From Paramoeba atlantica (Eukaryota > Discosea), in NCBI GenBank assembly GCA_977017575.1, contig CDRNVI010000019.1, positions 310,001 through 374,000 of the forward strand: a stretch of DNA of 64,000 nt. The letters run 5' to 3'. How positions within the stretch are numbered: the stretch's first letter is position 1; every line of letters begins with the position of its first letter. Under the pieces are notes generated by a model. It was not told where the DNA came from, ran no database searches, and was given only the letters and a program-made list of their open reading frames with translations. Shown piece by piece: positions 44,467 through 54,007 of this stretch. The position numbers and the translations under genes are program-made.

Positions 44467-45792
44467 CTACTCCAGTAACCGCCACGAGCCCTCACCCTGG
44501 GGTGTGTGCCGCGTGATCCGGGCATTGATCTCATCCACCTCGTACCACGCCTCATTCTCATCCTTCCACGGCTCGTACGGGTTGTCATAGTACCCCTCAT
44601 ACATCGGTTTCTCCGCCTCCTCTACGCGGGCCGCCACCTCGTCCTCTACCGTTACCGGAGCGGCGGTCATCAACCCCCGCGCAGGGAGCTGATTCCGAAT
44701 ATGCGGCGGCAGCTCGGTGTACTTCGCCAGCAGCACCTCCTGCTGCATCTGCAGCACCGCCCCCTCGGTGAGCACCAGCCGGTCATGCTGCAAACAATCG
44801 TACACATTAAACCGATTCAACGGAACCGGGTTCTTCGGTCCCTTCGGTCCAAGATACTTCAACCGCTGCCGCTGTCGGTTCCAATCCACCGGCTCCTGGC
44901 ACTCCACGATCGGGCGCACCGTCTTCACCCGTCCCTGGGCGAAGCTGCCGTAAAAGAACGACCGGTTAAACTCCTTACTCGGGGCGACCCGGGAGCCCCC
45001 GTCGATGAACAGCACCCCGGCGCCCGTGTGGCGGGTGTCCCACCGCATGCGCCCGCAGAGCGCGCTGAACCCCCGCGGGGTCGCGCGGGGCAGCGCGAGG
45101 CGCTCCACGACCTGGAGCTTCCCCTGGAGCAGCTTGGTGGTGAGCGCCATGGCGTTCGCGATGCGCCACTTGTGGGGGTTCTGCGGGGGCATGCGGCGGG
45201 TCCAGGGCTTCATCGGGTTCGAGAGCGCCCCCCAGCCGTACTTGGCCCCTTTGCGGGGTCCGGCGCGGATGAGGCCGGTGCCGGTGTTGGGGTAGGGCTT
45301 CTTGTTGCTGAGGTAGAGCTCGCGACAGCCGTGGTCGGATTGGATTTTGAAGTTCTGACAGCGCTGGTCCCAGTAGTTCCAGGCCCAGTGCAGGTGCTCC
45401 GTGTTGGGGTAGCGCCCGAAGAGGTAGGGGTCGAGCTCGGTGGTGTGGCTGATCTCGTTGTCGAGTGTGAAGACGGGGACAATGAGGGGGACGCGGATGG
45501 TGTTGTGGGTGTAGACGGGGGTGACGGAGCATTTAAAGTGGGGAAGCTCGGGGAGGGGCTCGGTGAAGTAGGGGTGTACACGTTGGGGGGAGGGGGCATA
45601 GGGAGAAATCAGTGGCCAGCGCAGGGAACTCATGACCGCCCCTCGCAGAGGCAGGGGGTGGGCTCCCGGGATCACTTGGTCGGGGTGCTCGAGTTGAAAG
45701 TCGACCCCCGCACGAGGAGCCAGGGATTGTCCCTGGTCCATTTTCTTCATCTTACTAACAAAGCGGTGGGCAACCCAGTTGCGGTGTAGCAT
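44467..45792 (-). CDS. MRPL4: Mitochondrial ribosomal protein uL4
   Basis: 441 aa. The central part carries the uL4 features: KPYPNTGTGLIRAGPRKGAKYGWG (the loop entering the exit tunnel), then KWRIANAMALTTKLLQGKLQVVERLALP and a Rossmann-like strand GAGVLFIDGG. N- and C-terminal extensions (about 150 and 130 residues) are typical of kinetoplastid-type mitoribosomal proteins. Codon use flips from C-ending to G-ending near base 45060, within the conserved domain. The tail (EVDEINARITRHTPQGEG) is acidic. The mitochondrial assignment is inferred from divergence and extensions; a cytosolic uL4 would look quite different. Confidence 0.8.
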   Translation of the reverse strand: MLHRNWVAHRFVSKMKKMDQGQSLAPRAGVDFQLEHPDQVIPGAHPLPLRGAVMSSLRWPLISPYAPSPQRVHPYFTEPLPELPHFKCSVTPVYTHNTIRVPLIVPVFTLDNEISHTTELDPYLFGRYPNTEHLHWAWNYWDQRCQNFKIQSDHGCRELYLSNKKPYPNTGTGLIRAGPRKGAKYGWGALSNPMKPWTRRMPPQNPHKWRIANAMALTTKLLQGKLQVVERLALPRATPRGFSALCGRMRWDTRHTGAGVLFIDGGSRVAPSKEFNRSFFYGSFAQGRVKTVRPIVECQEPVDWNRQRQRLKYLGPKGPKNPVPLNRFNVYDCLQHDRLVLTEGAVLQMQQEVLLAKYTELPPHIRNQLPARGLMTAAPVTVEDEVAARVEEAEKPMYEGYYDNPYEPWKDENEAWYEVDEINARITRHTPQGEGSWRLLE

Positions 45793-46066
45793 GGTGGAAG
45801 AAGGGAGGTAACGTTAACGTGTGAAGAGCTATCGAAAAACAACTGGTTGTACAACTAATAAAACAGGGGCATGGCCCTACACTTCACAGTATCCTATGCA
45901 ACAAACACTAATAAACCAGAGGCGCCCGTGCGATAAAATAGGTGAGCAAGAGTAACTCAATAATGTGACCTCACTCATCTTCTATGAGCTCACTTCTACT
46001 GCAGTTGTATTATTTCTCTACTGCATCTCTCTACTGTACAGAAGACTGCTGTAGTAGTTTAGTGCT

Positions 46067-46777
46067 CTATCTTTCTTCATCGTTTCTACTAAGCGAATCC
46101 CATATTTCAATGTTGGGTGGTATTAATTTCGGTAATAGAAGTCTGCGATGAGTACTGATAGTAATAGTTACTCCAGATATGTCGGCGCCGGGCGTCAATA
46201 AGAACTTTCCGTAAAACCTATTGTAGTGTAGCTGAAGATCGCTAAGGGTACGAGGAAGCATGTCTAATCGAAGATCTCCGCTAAATCGGTTGGCGAATAA
46301 ATGAAGAGTATATATTTCGAGGGGCAAGTTCGTCAGATCCACATGGCCTCTGCACCTGTTCCACGAAAGCGTGAGAGTGTCCAGCGTACTTGGAAGTTCA
46401 GCAAAGGATAATGCTCCAGAGAATTTCATATCCAATACAATCTCTACGAGACCACCAGGTAAGTCTGGTACACTCACGATGCCGTGCAGCGAGTTCTGAC
46501 GTATGTTTAGAAGCCGCGTCTTCTCCGGCAGATACATCCACTGAAGCTCACCTCGCAATCCCCTGAAACACCAGGAGATCCTGATTTCAGTGTTGTATGT
46601 ATCTATGCCCGACCAATTCTGTACAGGAGTATCAGCGTTCCATGAACTATGTACATTCTCAAGACGTTCTACAAATTTGCAAAGAACATATTCCGCAGGT
46701 AGATTAGCCCTTCGCACTCTCCCAGGTCTAACTGCAAAAGTGTCGCACGATTGGGCCGCATACAAGCAGAAACTCAT
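46067..46777 (-). CDS. Leucine-rich-repeat protein (family member 3)
   Basis: 236 aa. The N-terminus MSFCLYAAQSCDTFAV may be a short signal. The cap VERLENVHSSWNADTPVQNW then WSGIDTYN, then about five repeats (LLNIRQNSLHGIVS, LTLSWNRCRGHVD, LHLFANRFSGDLR, LQLHYNRFYGKFL). It ends without an anchor. More diverged repeats than member 1, so perhaps an older copy. Same family as 23752-24525 and 34953-35537. Confidence 0.75.
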   Translation of the reverse strand: MSFCLYAAQSCDTFAVRPGRVRRANLPAEYVLCKFVERLENVHSSWNADTPVQNWSGIDTYNTEIRISWCFRGLRGELQWMYLPEKTRLLNIRQNSLHGIVSVPDLPGGLVEIVLDMKFSGALSFAELPSTLDTLTLSWNRCRGHVDLTNLPLEIYTLHLFANRFSGDLRLDMLPRTLSDLQLHYNRFYGKFLLTPGADISGVTITISTHRRLLLPKLIPPNIEIWDSLSRNDEER

Positions 46778-46963
46778 CGGTAGGTGACTAATTTCAAATG
46801 CTTTTTACTTCTACAGTAATTTGACATTACTAATTTCTGTTGTACGCCTTAAGAAATTCGGATACAACATATTAATTCGATAAAACGTCCATTCGATGCC
46901 TCAAAAAAAGTAAAATTGGTAAATTTCATTAACCTACCGAGGAGTTTAATATATTTGCGGTGT

Positions 46964-49396
46964 CTAATTGCGATGAAAATGTCTTTTCTTCTGCATCATT
47001 TTCTTTTTCGCCTTGTTTTCAGCAGAGCGCATGTGCTGTTCTAACTGCTTGCCTCGGAGGCGCTTCTTTTTCCCTTTAACCATAGCGAATGGACTAAAGC
47101 AGGTTTGATCGCCTTCTGGATAATTCCTCACATGTTCTTTCTCACCCACATCAGGTATCTGCATTTTTGTTTTCAGCATCCATTTTGAAAATGTCTTCCT
47201 GTCGGTTTCAATCTTTATTTTGGATCCCGCCTCGTTCCTAAGACCGCGAAGCATAAGCTTTGCTCGACCAACGTCTTCCTTAACATATTTCTTCGTTTTC
47301 TTATTCCACGCGTATACTGAGCGAAGACTGTTCATTGCCTCAGCCGAGTCAGCGCATAGGTCGTCCGCAACATTTTCTAAGGTGTCTTCCACTGCAGTAA
47401 CACATGGTTCGGAAGAAATGTAGTACGCTTCCTCGGAGCTACGATTCCATTTCTTTTCATTTTTGGGGATACTTGACCTCTTTCCGGTTGGCCTTACTGG
47501 AATCTTTTCGTGTTTTCCTATTTTTGTGTCTAACATTCCATGGAGGTCAGTTTTATTGTTAGTGGTCTCAGTTGTGTTGGGAAATGAGGCGCCGGTGACT
47601 CCATCTTTATGCTTACTCTCAGTCAAATTAGATATGAACTTCAAGGCTTCGCGAAAACTATTCTTTTTTGACTCTGAAAGATTTTGCTGATTTTTTGCTT
47701 GAAATATCGCCCCTCCTCCCCGAAAGGATGAGACATTCTCCACGGCTACATTTTTCTCAGTTTGGTGCTCTCTGATTCTTTGTAGCTCAGAGTGAATTGC
47801 CAGTTTGTGCATAAGCTCTCTTCCCTCGGCGTAAAGCGCATGAGCGCAAACCGGTCTAGATCGTTTGTATTGCTTGTACCCTTTATTTGCGGTGTCTCGA
47901 AGCGACATCAGCTCAGCATGATCTCGTAGGGTCATTTCAAGCCATTCGTGCTCGGGTTTCAGGAAATTCGCTGGCACTTTACCATACTCGACAGAATGAC
48001 TCATGTTTTGCTGCTCACTGTTCCCTTTTTCGGAAGGTTCCAGTTTCAGTTTGTTTCGGACGTTCATAAGATACGGGAGCTCATCAGAGGCGACAAAGGA
48101 AAAGGCCACGCCTGGAGCGCCCGCCCGTGCCACGCGCCCCCCTCGATGGATAAACAACTTTTCGGAATGCGGAAAAGAAACGTTCAGCACATAGTCTAGG
48201 GCGGGAATATCGATCCCCCGAGCTGCGAGGTCCGTTACAAGTAAAAGTGTTGTGTGCTTTCGAATGAATTGACCCATGGCTTCTTTCCTCGCCTCTTGAT
48301 CCATGGACCCGTGCAACGCTGAGCATTGATAGCCGTAGAGACGCAACAATTCACTGCAATACTCCACATGATACTTTGTGGGGAGAAATACGAGAGCTTG
48401 TTTGTGGTTGGAAGCAGTATTAGGGTTCGGGTGCTTAGTCTGTTTCCCGAGCAGTTTATTGTGATGAGATGGCGAGGTCGTAGATGCGTTTTTGTTAGTC
48501 TCTCGCTCTATGTTAAGTACGTGCTGTAACAGATAAAGTAGTAATGGAATCCTTTCGTCTTCACGTATGACAAAGAAAGATGAAGAAAGTGTGTCGGGTA
48601 ATTTGGTCTCAGATTCTAAACGAACAAACGTAGCATCGCTCAATCTCGCGGTTGCAAAGTCAGAGAGAATAGATGGCATTGTGGCCGAAAAGATAGCTTT
48701 TTGACAATGTTGAGGAACACGATACATTATTTCTGTGATTTGCGACTGAAATCCTTGCTCGAAGAGACGATCACCTTCGTCAAGTATCAGCATTTCGATA
48801 AGGGAAAGTTGCAACTTTGTTTCGCTTAGTACATGAAGAAGCCGACCTGGTGTCGCTACTACAACATCGGGATTGTTCGCCAGATTGGTGAACTGCTCCT
48901 CCAAGGCGTCACCACCCACTAGAACACAATTACGCAAACTGGTAAATTTCGAAAGATCGCGGAGAAATCTTGCCGTCTGAAGAGCTAATTCTCGTGTGGG
49001 AGATAATATCATGCCGCGAATACCGCATATTTCGGAGTGACTGCTCAACAGTTGTAACATTGGGATGAGAAAGGCGGCTGTCTTACCGCTTCCGGTACGT
49101 GCCATTACAATTGCATCCTTACGCTGAAGCAAAAGAGGTATGGTACGTCTCTGAATAGGCGTCGGGTTGCTGTATTTTCGATAGGCAATTCCGCGCGTAA
49201 TTTCGTTGGACAATCCAAACTTTCCAAATCCAGTCATGTTCTTACGAATCTTTGATTGTAGCCCTACAGATACTTCAGCTATGGTTCCTTCCACACCTGG
49301 AAACACGGTAAGCCGATCGTGTCGCAGAGACGTAAGACATGCGTCTGCTGTTTCCTTTTCATCATCGGAGGATGCTCCTGTGCTCTCCAACTTCAT
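46964..49396 (-). CDS. DBP10: DEAD-box RNA helicase, DDX54/Dbp10-like
   Basis: 810 aa from the ATG at 49396 (the longer frame starts with TTG). Helicase motifs: FGLSNEITRGIAYRKYSNPTPIQ (Q motif), ARTGSGKTAAF (I), SPTRELALQ (Ia), ATPGRLLH (Ib), LDEGDRLFEQGF (II, about residue 203), SATMPS (III), HGSMDQEARKE (IV), AARGIDIP (V), HRGGRVARAG (VI). Motif II reads DEGD, not DEAD. The C-terminal 300 residues are charged with a DBP10CT-like region (YAWNKKTKKYVKEDVG). A 60S ribosome-assembly helicase in the nucleolus is inferred. Confidence 0.85.
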   Translation of the reverse strand: MKLESTGASSDDEKETADACLTSLRHDRLTVFPGVEGTIAEVSVGLQSKIRKNMTGFGKFGLSNEITRGIAYRKYSNPTPIQRRTIPLLLQRKDAIVMARTGSGKTAAFLIPMLQLLSSHSEICGIRGMILSPTRELALQTARFLRDLSKFTSLRNCVLVGGDALEEQFTNLANNPDVVVATPGRLLHVLSETKLQLSLIEMLILDEGDRLFEQGFQSQITEIMYRVPQHCQKAIFSATMPSILSDFATARLSDATFVRLESETKLPDTLSSSFFVIREDERIPLLLYLLQHVLNIERETNKNASTTSPSHHNKLLGKQTKHPNPNTASNHKQALVFLPTKYHVEYCSELLRLYGYQCSALHGSMDQEARKEAMGQFIRKHTTLLLVTDLAARGIDIPALDYVLNVSFPHSEKLFIHRGGRVARAGAPGVAFSFVASDELPYLMNVRNKLKLEPSEKGNSEQQNMSHSVEYGKVPANFLKPEHEWLEMTLRDHAELMSLRDTANKGYKQYKRSRPVCAHALYAEGRELMHKLAIHSELQRIREHQTEKNVAVENVSSFRGGGAIFQAKNQQNLSESKKNSFREALKFISNLTESKHKDGVTGASFPNTTETTNNKTDLHGMLDTKIGKHEKIPVRPTGKRSSIPKNEKKWNRSSEEAYYISSEPCVTAVEDTLENVADDLCADSAEAMNSLRSVYAWNKKTKKYVKEDVGRAKLMLRGLRNEAGSKIKIETDRKTFSKWMLKTKMQIPDVGEKEHVRNYPEGDQTCFSPFAMVKGKKKRLRGKQLEQHMRSAENKAKKKMMQKKRHFHRN

Positions 49397-49770
49397 AAAT
49401 GTAGGATAAAAATTTAAAAAATGATGCAAAACAGGTAAATATGTAAAGATAAATAAATAAACGTGGTGTTTTTTAAAGTTTTCTTCTAAAACAAATGTGA
49501 ACCAAATATGAAATGAAAATCGAGGGACGAGTAGCCATACTTACGTGGTATCTAAATGCGAGTTGTACGAGCAGCAGTGCCGTGTGGATTCCTCTATGGG
49601 ATTCCTGCAACAAGTTATTCTTTATTACATCATCAGATTACTGGTCTAGTAATTCCAGTCTGGAAGCTTAGATGCAATTGGGACCAGATTAGATTTCTGG
49701 AAGAAACCTATCAGAGCAGGTAGGCATAGTTCCATCTCCACCGCTAGCCATCTCTCCAAACGCTGTGACT
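49397..49770. other. Intergenic, no gene seen
   Basis: A spacer of about 370 bp with several quasi-repeated CTGG/CCAG words (49640-49720) but no structure that can be firmly called an RNA gene. Confidence 0.4.
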
Positions 49771-50793
49771 CTACGTACTCTCCTTCGGGGCTTCTTGATT
49801 TGAAGCTTCTAAATATTTAACCCACAACTGAGCCATTTGACAAAGTTTAACAACTGTCAACTTCCACATCGGCAGGGATGGGTCAACCGCTACCTCTTGT
49901 GAGATGTATGCCGCGACTTCCGGAGGCATAGCTCGAGTGAGACCTTTGTGCACCGCCTCCTTGTGACGACTACGAATAACCATTTTTAAAAACTGTGAGA
50001 GCGCCGCACCGTCCACAGACACCAAAGGAACGCGTCGAGGACGGAACGCAACAATGGCTGCAGGAGCTTGTGATGAGGGATAAAATGTTTCCTCCACGAG
50101 CGTTTTCTCAACCCGGGGTGCGAAATAATTCTGACACATGACGGAGAAATATCCAAACGAGTTTGTATCCGATGCAGCACATATTCTCTCGGCCACAGGT
50201 TGTTGGAAAAGGGCACGAAATGGCACGGCACCAAGTGAAAAAAGTCCCGTCCGCCGACTCGCTCCCACACAATATCTAAAAAGCAGTTTGTCTACAGTGT
50301 CAAACGGAACGTTTACGAACAAGGAGACCTCTGGATCGGCATCCCACGGTGAAGACCAATTCCGCTCTGGGAAGGTTTCGGCAATTAGAGCGGCTTCGTC
50401 GCAATTCAAAATGTCTGCATTAATCCACCGGAATCGATGCCCCGTTGTCCGCTGAATTCCTTCCAAATAGGTGTTATATTTTGTGTCCCCCTCAATACCC
50501 AATATTCCGTGACATGGTCGAGTGAGCAGACTTCGGGTCAGAGTGCCGGGACCGGATCCCACCTCCACAATAAGTTTCTTCTCCTGCGGGTGAATTGCCT
50601 GAACTAAAGTATGAGTTAGCTTGAGATTCATCATGAAGCGATTTCCTTTGTGTAGCTGGGGGAGCTCGTGTGATTTATGCACTTTATACATGTATCGCAC
50701 GTCCCCACCGCGCATGCGAGGGCCACCCGGACAACGGAGCGTGTCCACCCATTGTCGTCCTTTTTTCGTGAGGGGGACGCGCCGAACGTCCAT
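49771..50793 (-). CDS. Ribosomal RNA adenine dimethyltransferase (KsgA/TFB1M/Dim1 family)
   Basis: 340 aa. SAM-binding motifs KLIVEVGSGPGTLTRSLL, GIEGDTKYN and INADILN are followed by the catalytic VNVPF motif (NxPF/Y). The N-terminus has KGNRFMMNLKLTHTLVQAI, the entry segment of the family. It dimethylates two adjacent adenines at the 3' end of small-subunit rRNA. A mitochondrial TFB1M-like identity is suggested by divergence from cytosolic Dim1 and by the neighbourhood of other mitochondrial genes, but no presequence is obvious. Confidence 0.85.
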   Translation of the reverse strand: MDVRRVPLTKKGRQWVDTLRCPGGPRMRGGDVRYMYKVHKSHELPQLHKGNRFMMNLKLTHTLVQAIHPQEKKLIVEVGSGPGTLTRSLLTRPCHGILGIEGDTKYNTYLEGIQRTTGHRFRWINADILNCDEAALIAETFPERNWSSPWDADPEVSLFVNVPFDTVDKLLFRYCVGASRRTGLFSLGAVPFRALFQQPVAERICAASDTNSFGYFSVMCQNYFAPRVEKTLVEETFYPSSQAPAAIVAFRPRRVPLVSVDGAALSQFLKMVIRSRHKEAVHKGLTRAMPPEVAAYISQEVAVDPSLPMWKLTVVKLCQMAQLWVKYLEASNQEAPKEST

Positions 50794-51033
50794 GAATTAC
50801 ATAAACTTTTATCTGAATATCAATTTGCCTTGTGGATTTGGTTCTGTCTTTATGTCACCGGTTTTCGGTAGTACGAAAAGTGTTGCAAGCAATACATCTT
50901 AAAAAAATTCATTTTAGGGAAATAAGACACATGATTATGGCTACATGCAAAATCTTAGTAAAGTTATAAGAATGATTACGCGCATGTATCATTGATGCAA
51001 TAATTCGTGCCAGACGCCTTTAGGAGTTATTGT

Positions 51034-52332
51034 TTAAATGGCGCAACCCCACAGACGAAGCACACAATCATCACATCCGGTCATGAGAGATTGCTGTGTT
51101 GGTGAAGCCTCAAGACTACGGGCAGTACTTGGGTGAATGAGGCGGCACAATTGCTGCTCAGAATGAACGTCATATCCTATTACTACGCAGTTCTCGGCGT
51201 CTGCATTTGTCACAATGACGTTCTCGCGGAAAAGGAACCGCGCGGTCGGTCGTTGAAGTGCATTCAGTTGCTGGGGCGTGCCATAGGTTCTTACCGCTGT
51301 GCAAAATTTTCGCAAATCCCACAAAATACAACGGTTGTCACGCCCGGCACTTAGCAAATAGTTGCCTGTACGTGAAAATCGAACACTGGTGACATCCACT
51401 CCGGAGTGCGCCTGTGTGTTGTTGTGCGTAAGCTCCGCACTCGCACCGTCCCACACTTTCAAAGTGCCATCTGCACTACCAGTTGCGAAGAGATCCCCAT
51501 CCGGGTGCAGCGCAAGATCCCAAACCGTGTGTTGATGCGCGTCGGATTCGGAGACGGCACTGGTCAAAGTGGCGCTGGTCTCTAAGTCGTGAATACGAAC
51601 TACGGGATGGTCTGTTCCATAGAACAGATATTTTCCATCGGGGTGAGCTGCTAAACATCGCACAGGGAAGTTGTCTTTAATCACGGACACAGCCTTGCGA
51701 GATTGCGGTCGCGTATAATCAAAAATGTGGATGAGACCATCCCTGCCACCAGAGAGAAGCACCGGCTGTGTGGGGTGGAACTGGAGAGCCAGGACGGGCT
51801 GTAAATGGTCTGTGAAAACGCGGCACAGAGTCTTAATTTCTTGTCCTTGTATAGTAGGGTACAAAGCGCGAGAGTGTATAGCATCCACGTCGTGGACATG
51901 AATTGTACCATCTATGTAACCACTGGCACAGTATTCGCCTTCGGGTGAATAGCATACCGAACATGCCGTACTCTTATGTGTCGCTGTGAATTGTTCACAA
52001 AATCGTGTCGAACGCTCGTCGGTAACATACTTAGGAATGAAAGGTACGAAGTCTTCTACCGTGTCGCGAGCTTTTGTTTTTGAACCCCATCCTAGCCGAT
52101 TCGTGGTTTCTTCGGATATAGCACACTCAGCAACATACTTCGCATGCCCCAGTGCGTCCCCCAATTTTCCAAGTGAAACGAGTTCGGATAATTTGTTTTC
52201 GTTAGAGTCAAGCGGTGAAGAAGTGCACATCGTACTGCGGCAAACTGCACGTGCCGCGTCGTGAAAGCCATCGGCATGCAATTGGGCAGCCATGAGCTGA
52301 TAAAGCTCTTCATGACTTGTACCATTCGTCAT
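51034..52332 (-). CDS. CSTF1: Cleavage stimulation factor subunit 1 (CstF50)
   Basis: 432 aa. The N-terminal dimerisation segment (LYQLMAAQLHADGFHDAARAV) is followed by about six WD40 repeats (VHDVDAIHSRAL, HPTQPVLLSGGRDGLIHIFD, TVWDLALHPDGDLFATGSAD, LSAGRDNRCILWDLRK). FVPFIPKYVTDE is the hallmark linker before the propeller. CstF50 works in pre-mRNA 3'-end cleavage and polyadenylation, which in polycistronic genomes is coupled to trans-splicing. A strong T-run/AG acceptor (52334-52371) ends one base before the ATG. Confidence 0.9.
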   Translation of the reverse strand: MTNGTSHEELYQLMAAQLHADGFHDAARAVCRSTMCTSSPLDSNENKLSELVSLGKLGDALGHAKYVAECAISEETTNRLGWGSKTKARDTVEDFVPFIPKYVTDERSTRFCEQFTATHKSTACSVCYSPEGEYCASGYIDGTIHVHDVDAIHSRALYPTIQGQEIKTLCRVFTDHLQPVLALQFHPTQPVLLSGGRDGLIHIFDYTRPQSRKAVSVIKDNFPVRCLAAHPDGKYLFYGTDHPVVRIHDLETSATLTSAVSESDAHQHTVWDLALHPDGDLFATGSADGTLKVWDGASAELTHNNTQAHSGVDVTSVRFSRTGNYLLSAGRDNRCILWDLRKFCTAVRTYGTPQQLNALQRPTARFLFRENVIVTNADAENCVVIGYDVHSEQQLCRLIHPSTARSLEASPTQQSLMTGCDDCVLRLWGCAI

Positions 52333-52333
52333 T

Positions 52334-52371
52334 CTGAGTCAAACCGTGACAAATTAGAACGGAAAAAAAAC
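52334..52371 (-). promoter_or_regulatory. Putative spliced-leader acceptor of CSTF1
   Basis: Read on the minus strand, a run of T/C residues (TTTTTTTTCC and onward) ends in CTCAG one base before the ATG. Among the clearest acceptor-like tracts in the window. Confidence 0.55.
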
Positions 52372-52666
52372 TAAAAAATCTTGAAATACACATTTCATAT
52401 ATCCCCCCTGCCCCACGTAAAATACGTACTAGTCTAGTATGGCTCTGCTAATCACTGCAGATCATGCCTAATAAACTGTTAGTTCCGAAATTGATAATGC
52501 TATATTCAAAAGAATAGTAACGCTTTAAATAGTACACATACGTAATAAAATGTAATGGTTTAAATAACAGTTTGTATACGAGAACCATAACTCACGCTAT
52601 AACCGCGAATCTTTTTGCTTCTGCGATTATTATACCTCCGATCAATGAACCCGAGTATCAAACTTG
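52372..52666. other. Intergenic, no gene seen
   Basis: AT-rich spacer; nothing recognised apart from the acceptor tract next to CSTF1. Confidence 0.5.
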
Positions 52667-53758
52667 CTAGTCACTCGCGTGTGGCATATCCTGTTCATCA
52701 ATAGAAGGTACGCTGTCATGATCGGAGAAAGATTCAGTGATACAATCTGCCATTTTCAAGTCCTCGCGTATCGTTCCAGCCTCGAGAGCAATTGCAGCAT
52801 GAATGCAGTTGTTTTCCACTAGTGGTAGGTTTTCTATGGGCTTTTCATTTTGTTCATCGGATGTGTCCGAAGGTTCTGCTAACCTTCGACCCGGATCAAG
52901 CTGCAGATAGTGAAACACATCAGTGTCATAGGATGCGCACTTCGATCCGTCTAAAGATCTCGTTGAAAGTAGACTTTCATGCTTTAACATAGACGTACAA
53001 TTGGCGTTTGCTTCGAATCGTTCCACTTTTTCAGGCAAGTCGCTTTCGTAAAGAGAAGGGCGAATCGGTTGGTTAACCAAGGTGATCAGAGCTAAACTGG
53101 TTAGCATTACTGTACGTTGCTCTGCATTAGTGCAAGAAGCAATGCTACACTTCAGGCGTCGGAGAATATGTGACATGAAAGAAGGAGCTTGTGGTCGCGA
53201 GAAAGCTATAATAGCCTGTACCCAAAGGTTTGCCTGAAAATCATAAGGTTGATGAAGAAAAAGTTGTAGGATGCAACCTTCTAGATCCGTCCTCAAAGAA
53301 ATATCGAGGAATGGCATTGCACTGACATATAGGGCTCGAGAAATACGCAGTGCTAAATTAAAAGTATCTTTATCGTTCTCTGGAGACCATGGGGGCATGT
53401 CTCTATCTTTCATGGCTACGAGAAGTCGTGACGCTGACCGTACCCCAAACAGCACACCAACGGACTCAGTACACAACATTAGCAATTGTAACACTTCTCC
53501 TGGTTCACGAGATGTGCGCCTCCAAGCGACGCACAATGCCTCCAAGATAGCTTCAGAAAAAGGGAGGTAAAAAGCAAGTAAAGAAGAGGCTCTTCTAGAA
53601 TCCTGCGCGGTTTGAGTTGTTTGACGAGAGTCTAGTGAATTTAACAACCGTTTCATGGAACCAAGTCGGAGATTTTCTTTTCTTGACACCAAACTGGAGC
53701 ACATTTTGGTTACCACTGTTTCCACCCCAACAGTAAAATTTTCTGCCTTGTTTTCCAT
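52667..53758 (-). CDS. Unidentified alpha-helical protein
   Basis: 363 aa. The first 260 residues are mainly amphipathic helices of HEAT-like rhythm (LAFYLPFSEAILEALCVAWRR, LLMLCTESVGVLFGV, FNLALRISRALYVS, SHILRRLKCSIASCTNAEQR). The last 100 are acidic and Ser-rich, ending DEQDMPHASD. No catalytic motif or membrane segment. No family recognised; a scaffold role would be a guess. Confidence 0.6.
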   Translation of the reverse strand: MENKAENFTVGVETVVTKMCSSLVSRKENLRLGSMKRLLNSLDSRQTTQTAQDSRRASSLLAFYLPFSEAILEALCVAWRRTSREPGEVLQLLMLCTESVGVLFGVRSASRLLVAMKDRDMPPWSPENDKDTFNLALRISRALYVSAMPFLDISLRTDLEGCILQLFLHQPYDFQANLWVQAIIAFSRPQAPSFMSHILRRLKCSIASCTNAEQRTVMLTSLALITLVNQPIRPSLYESDLPEKVERFEANANCTSMLKHESLLSTRSLDGSKCASYDTDVFHYLQLDPGRRLAEPSDTSDEQNEKPIENLPLVENNCIHAAIALEAGTIREDLKMADCITESFSDHDSVPSIDEQDMPHASD

Positions 53759-54007
53759 CGCTTTCGGAGTTCCCTTAGTTCCGTACCGAAGGATGCATTC
53801 TTCTATACTGTATAGTAGTTGTTATGTTGATATTTGAAAAGCAAAATGTATAATGCATGTATTTTAAAGTCGCGTTGCTCCGTATGCTTAATCTGTTTTT
53901 CCTCTCAATTAATGTTCAAGTGAAAAAATTACAAATAAGCTATCAGAACGAGATCCAACTCGCTCAAGAAATACCACTGTTTCATCTATGAAGTAAAACA
54001 GTGTGTT

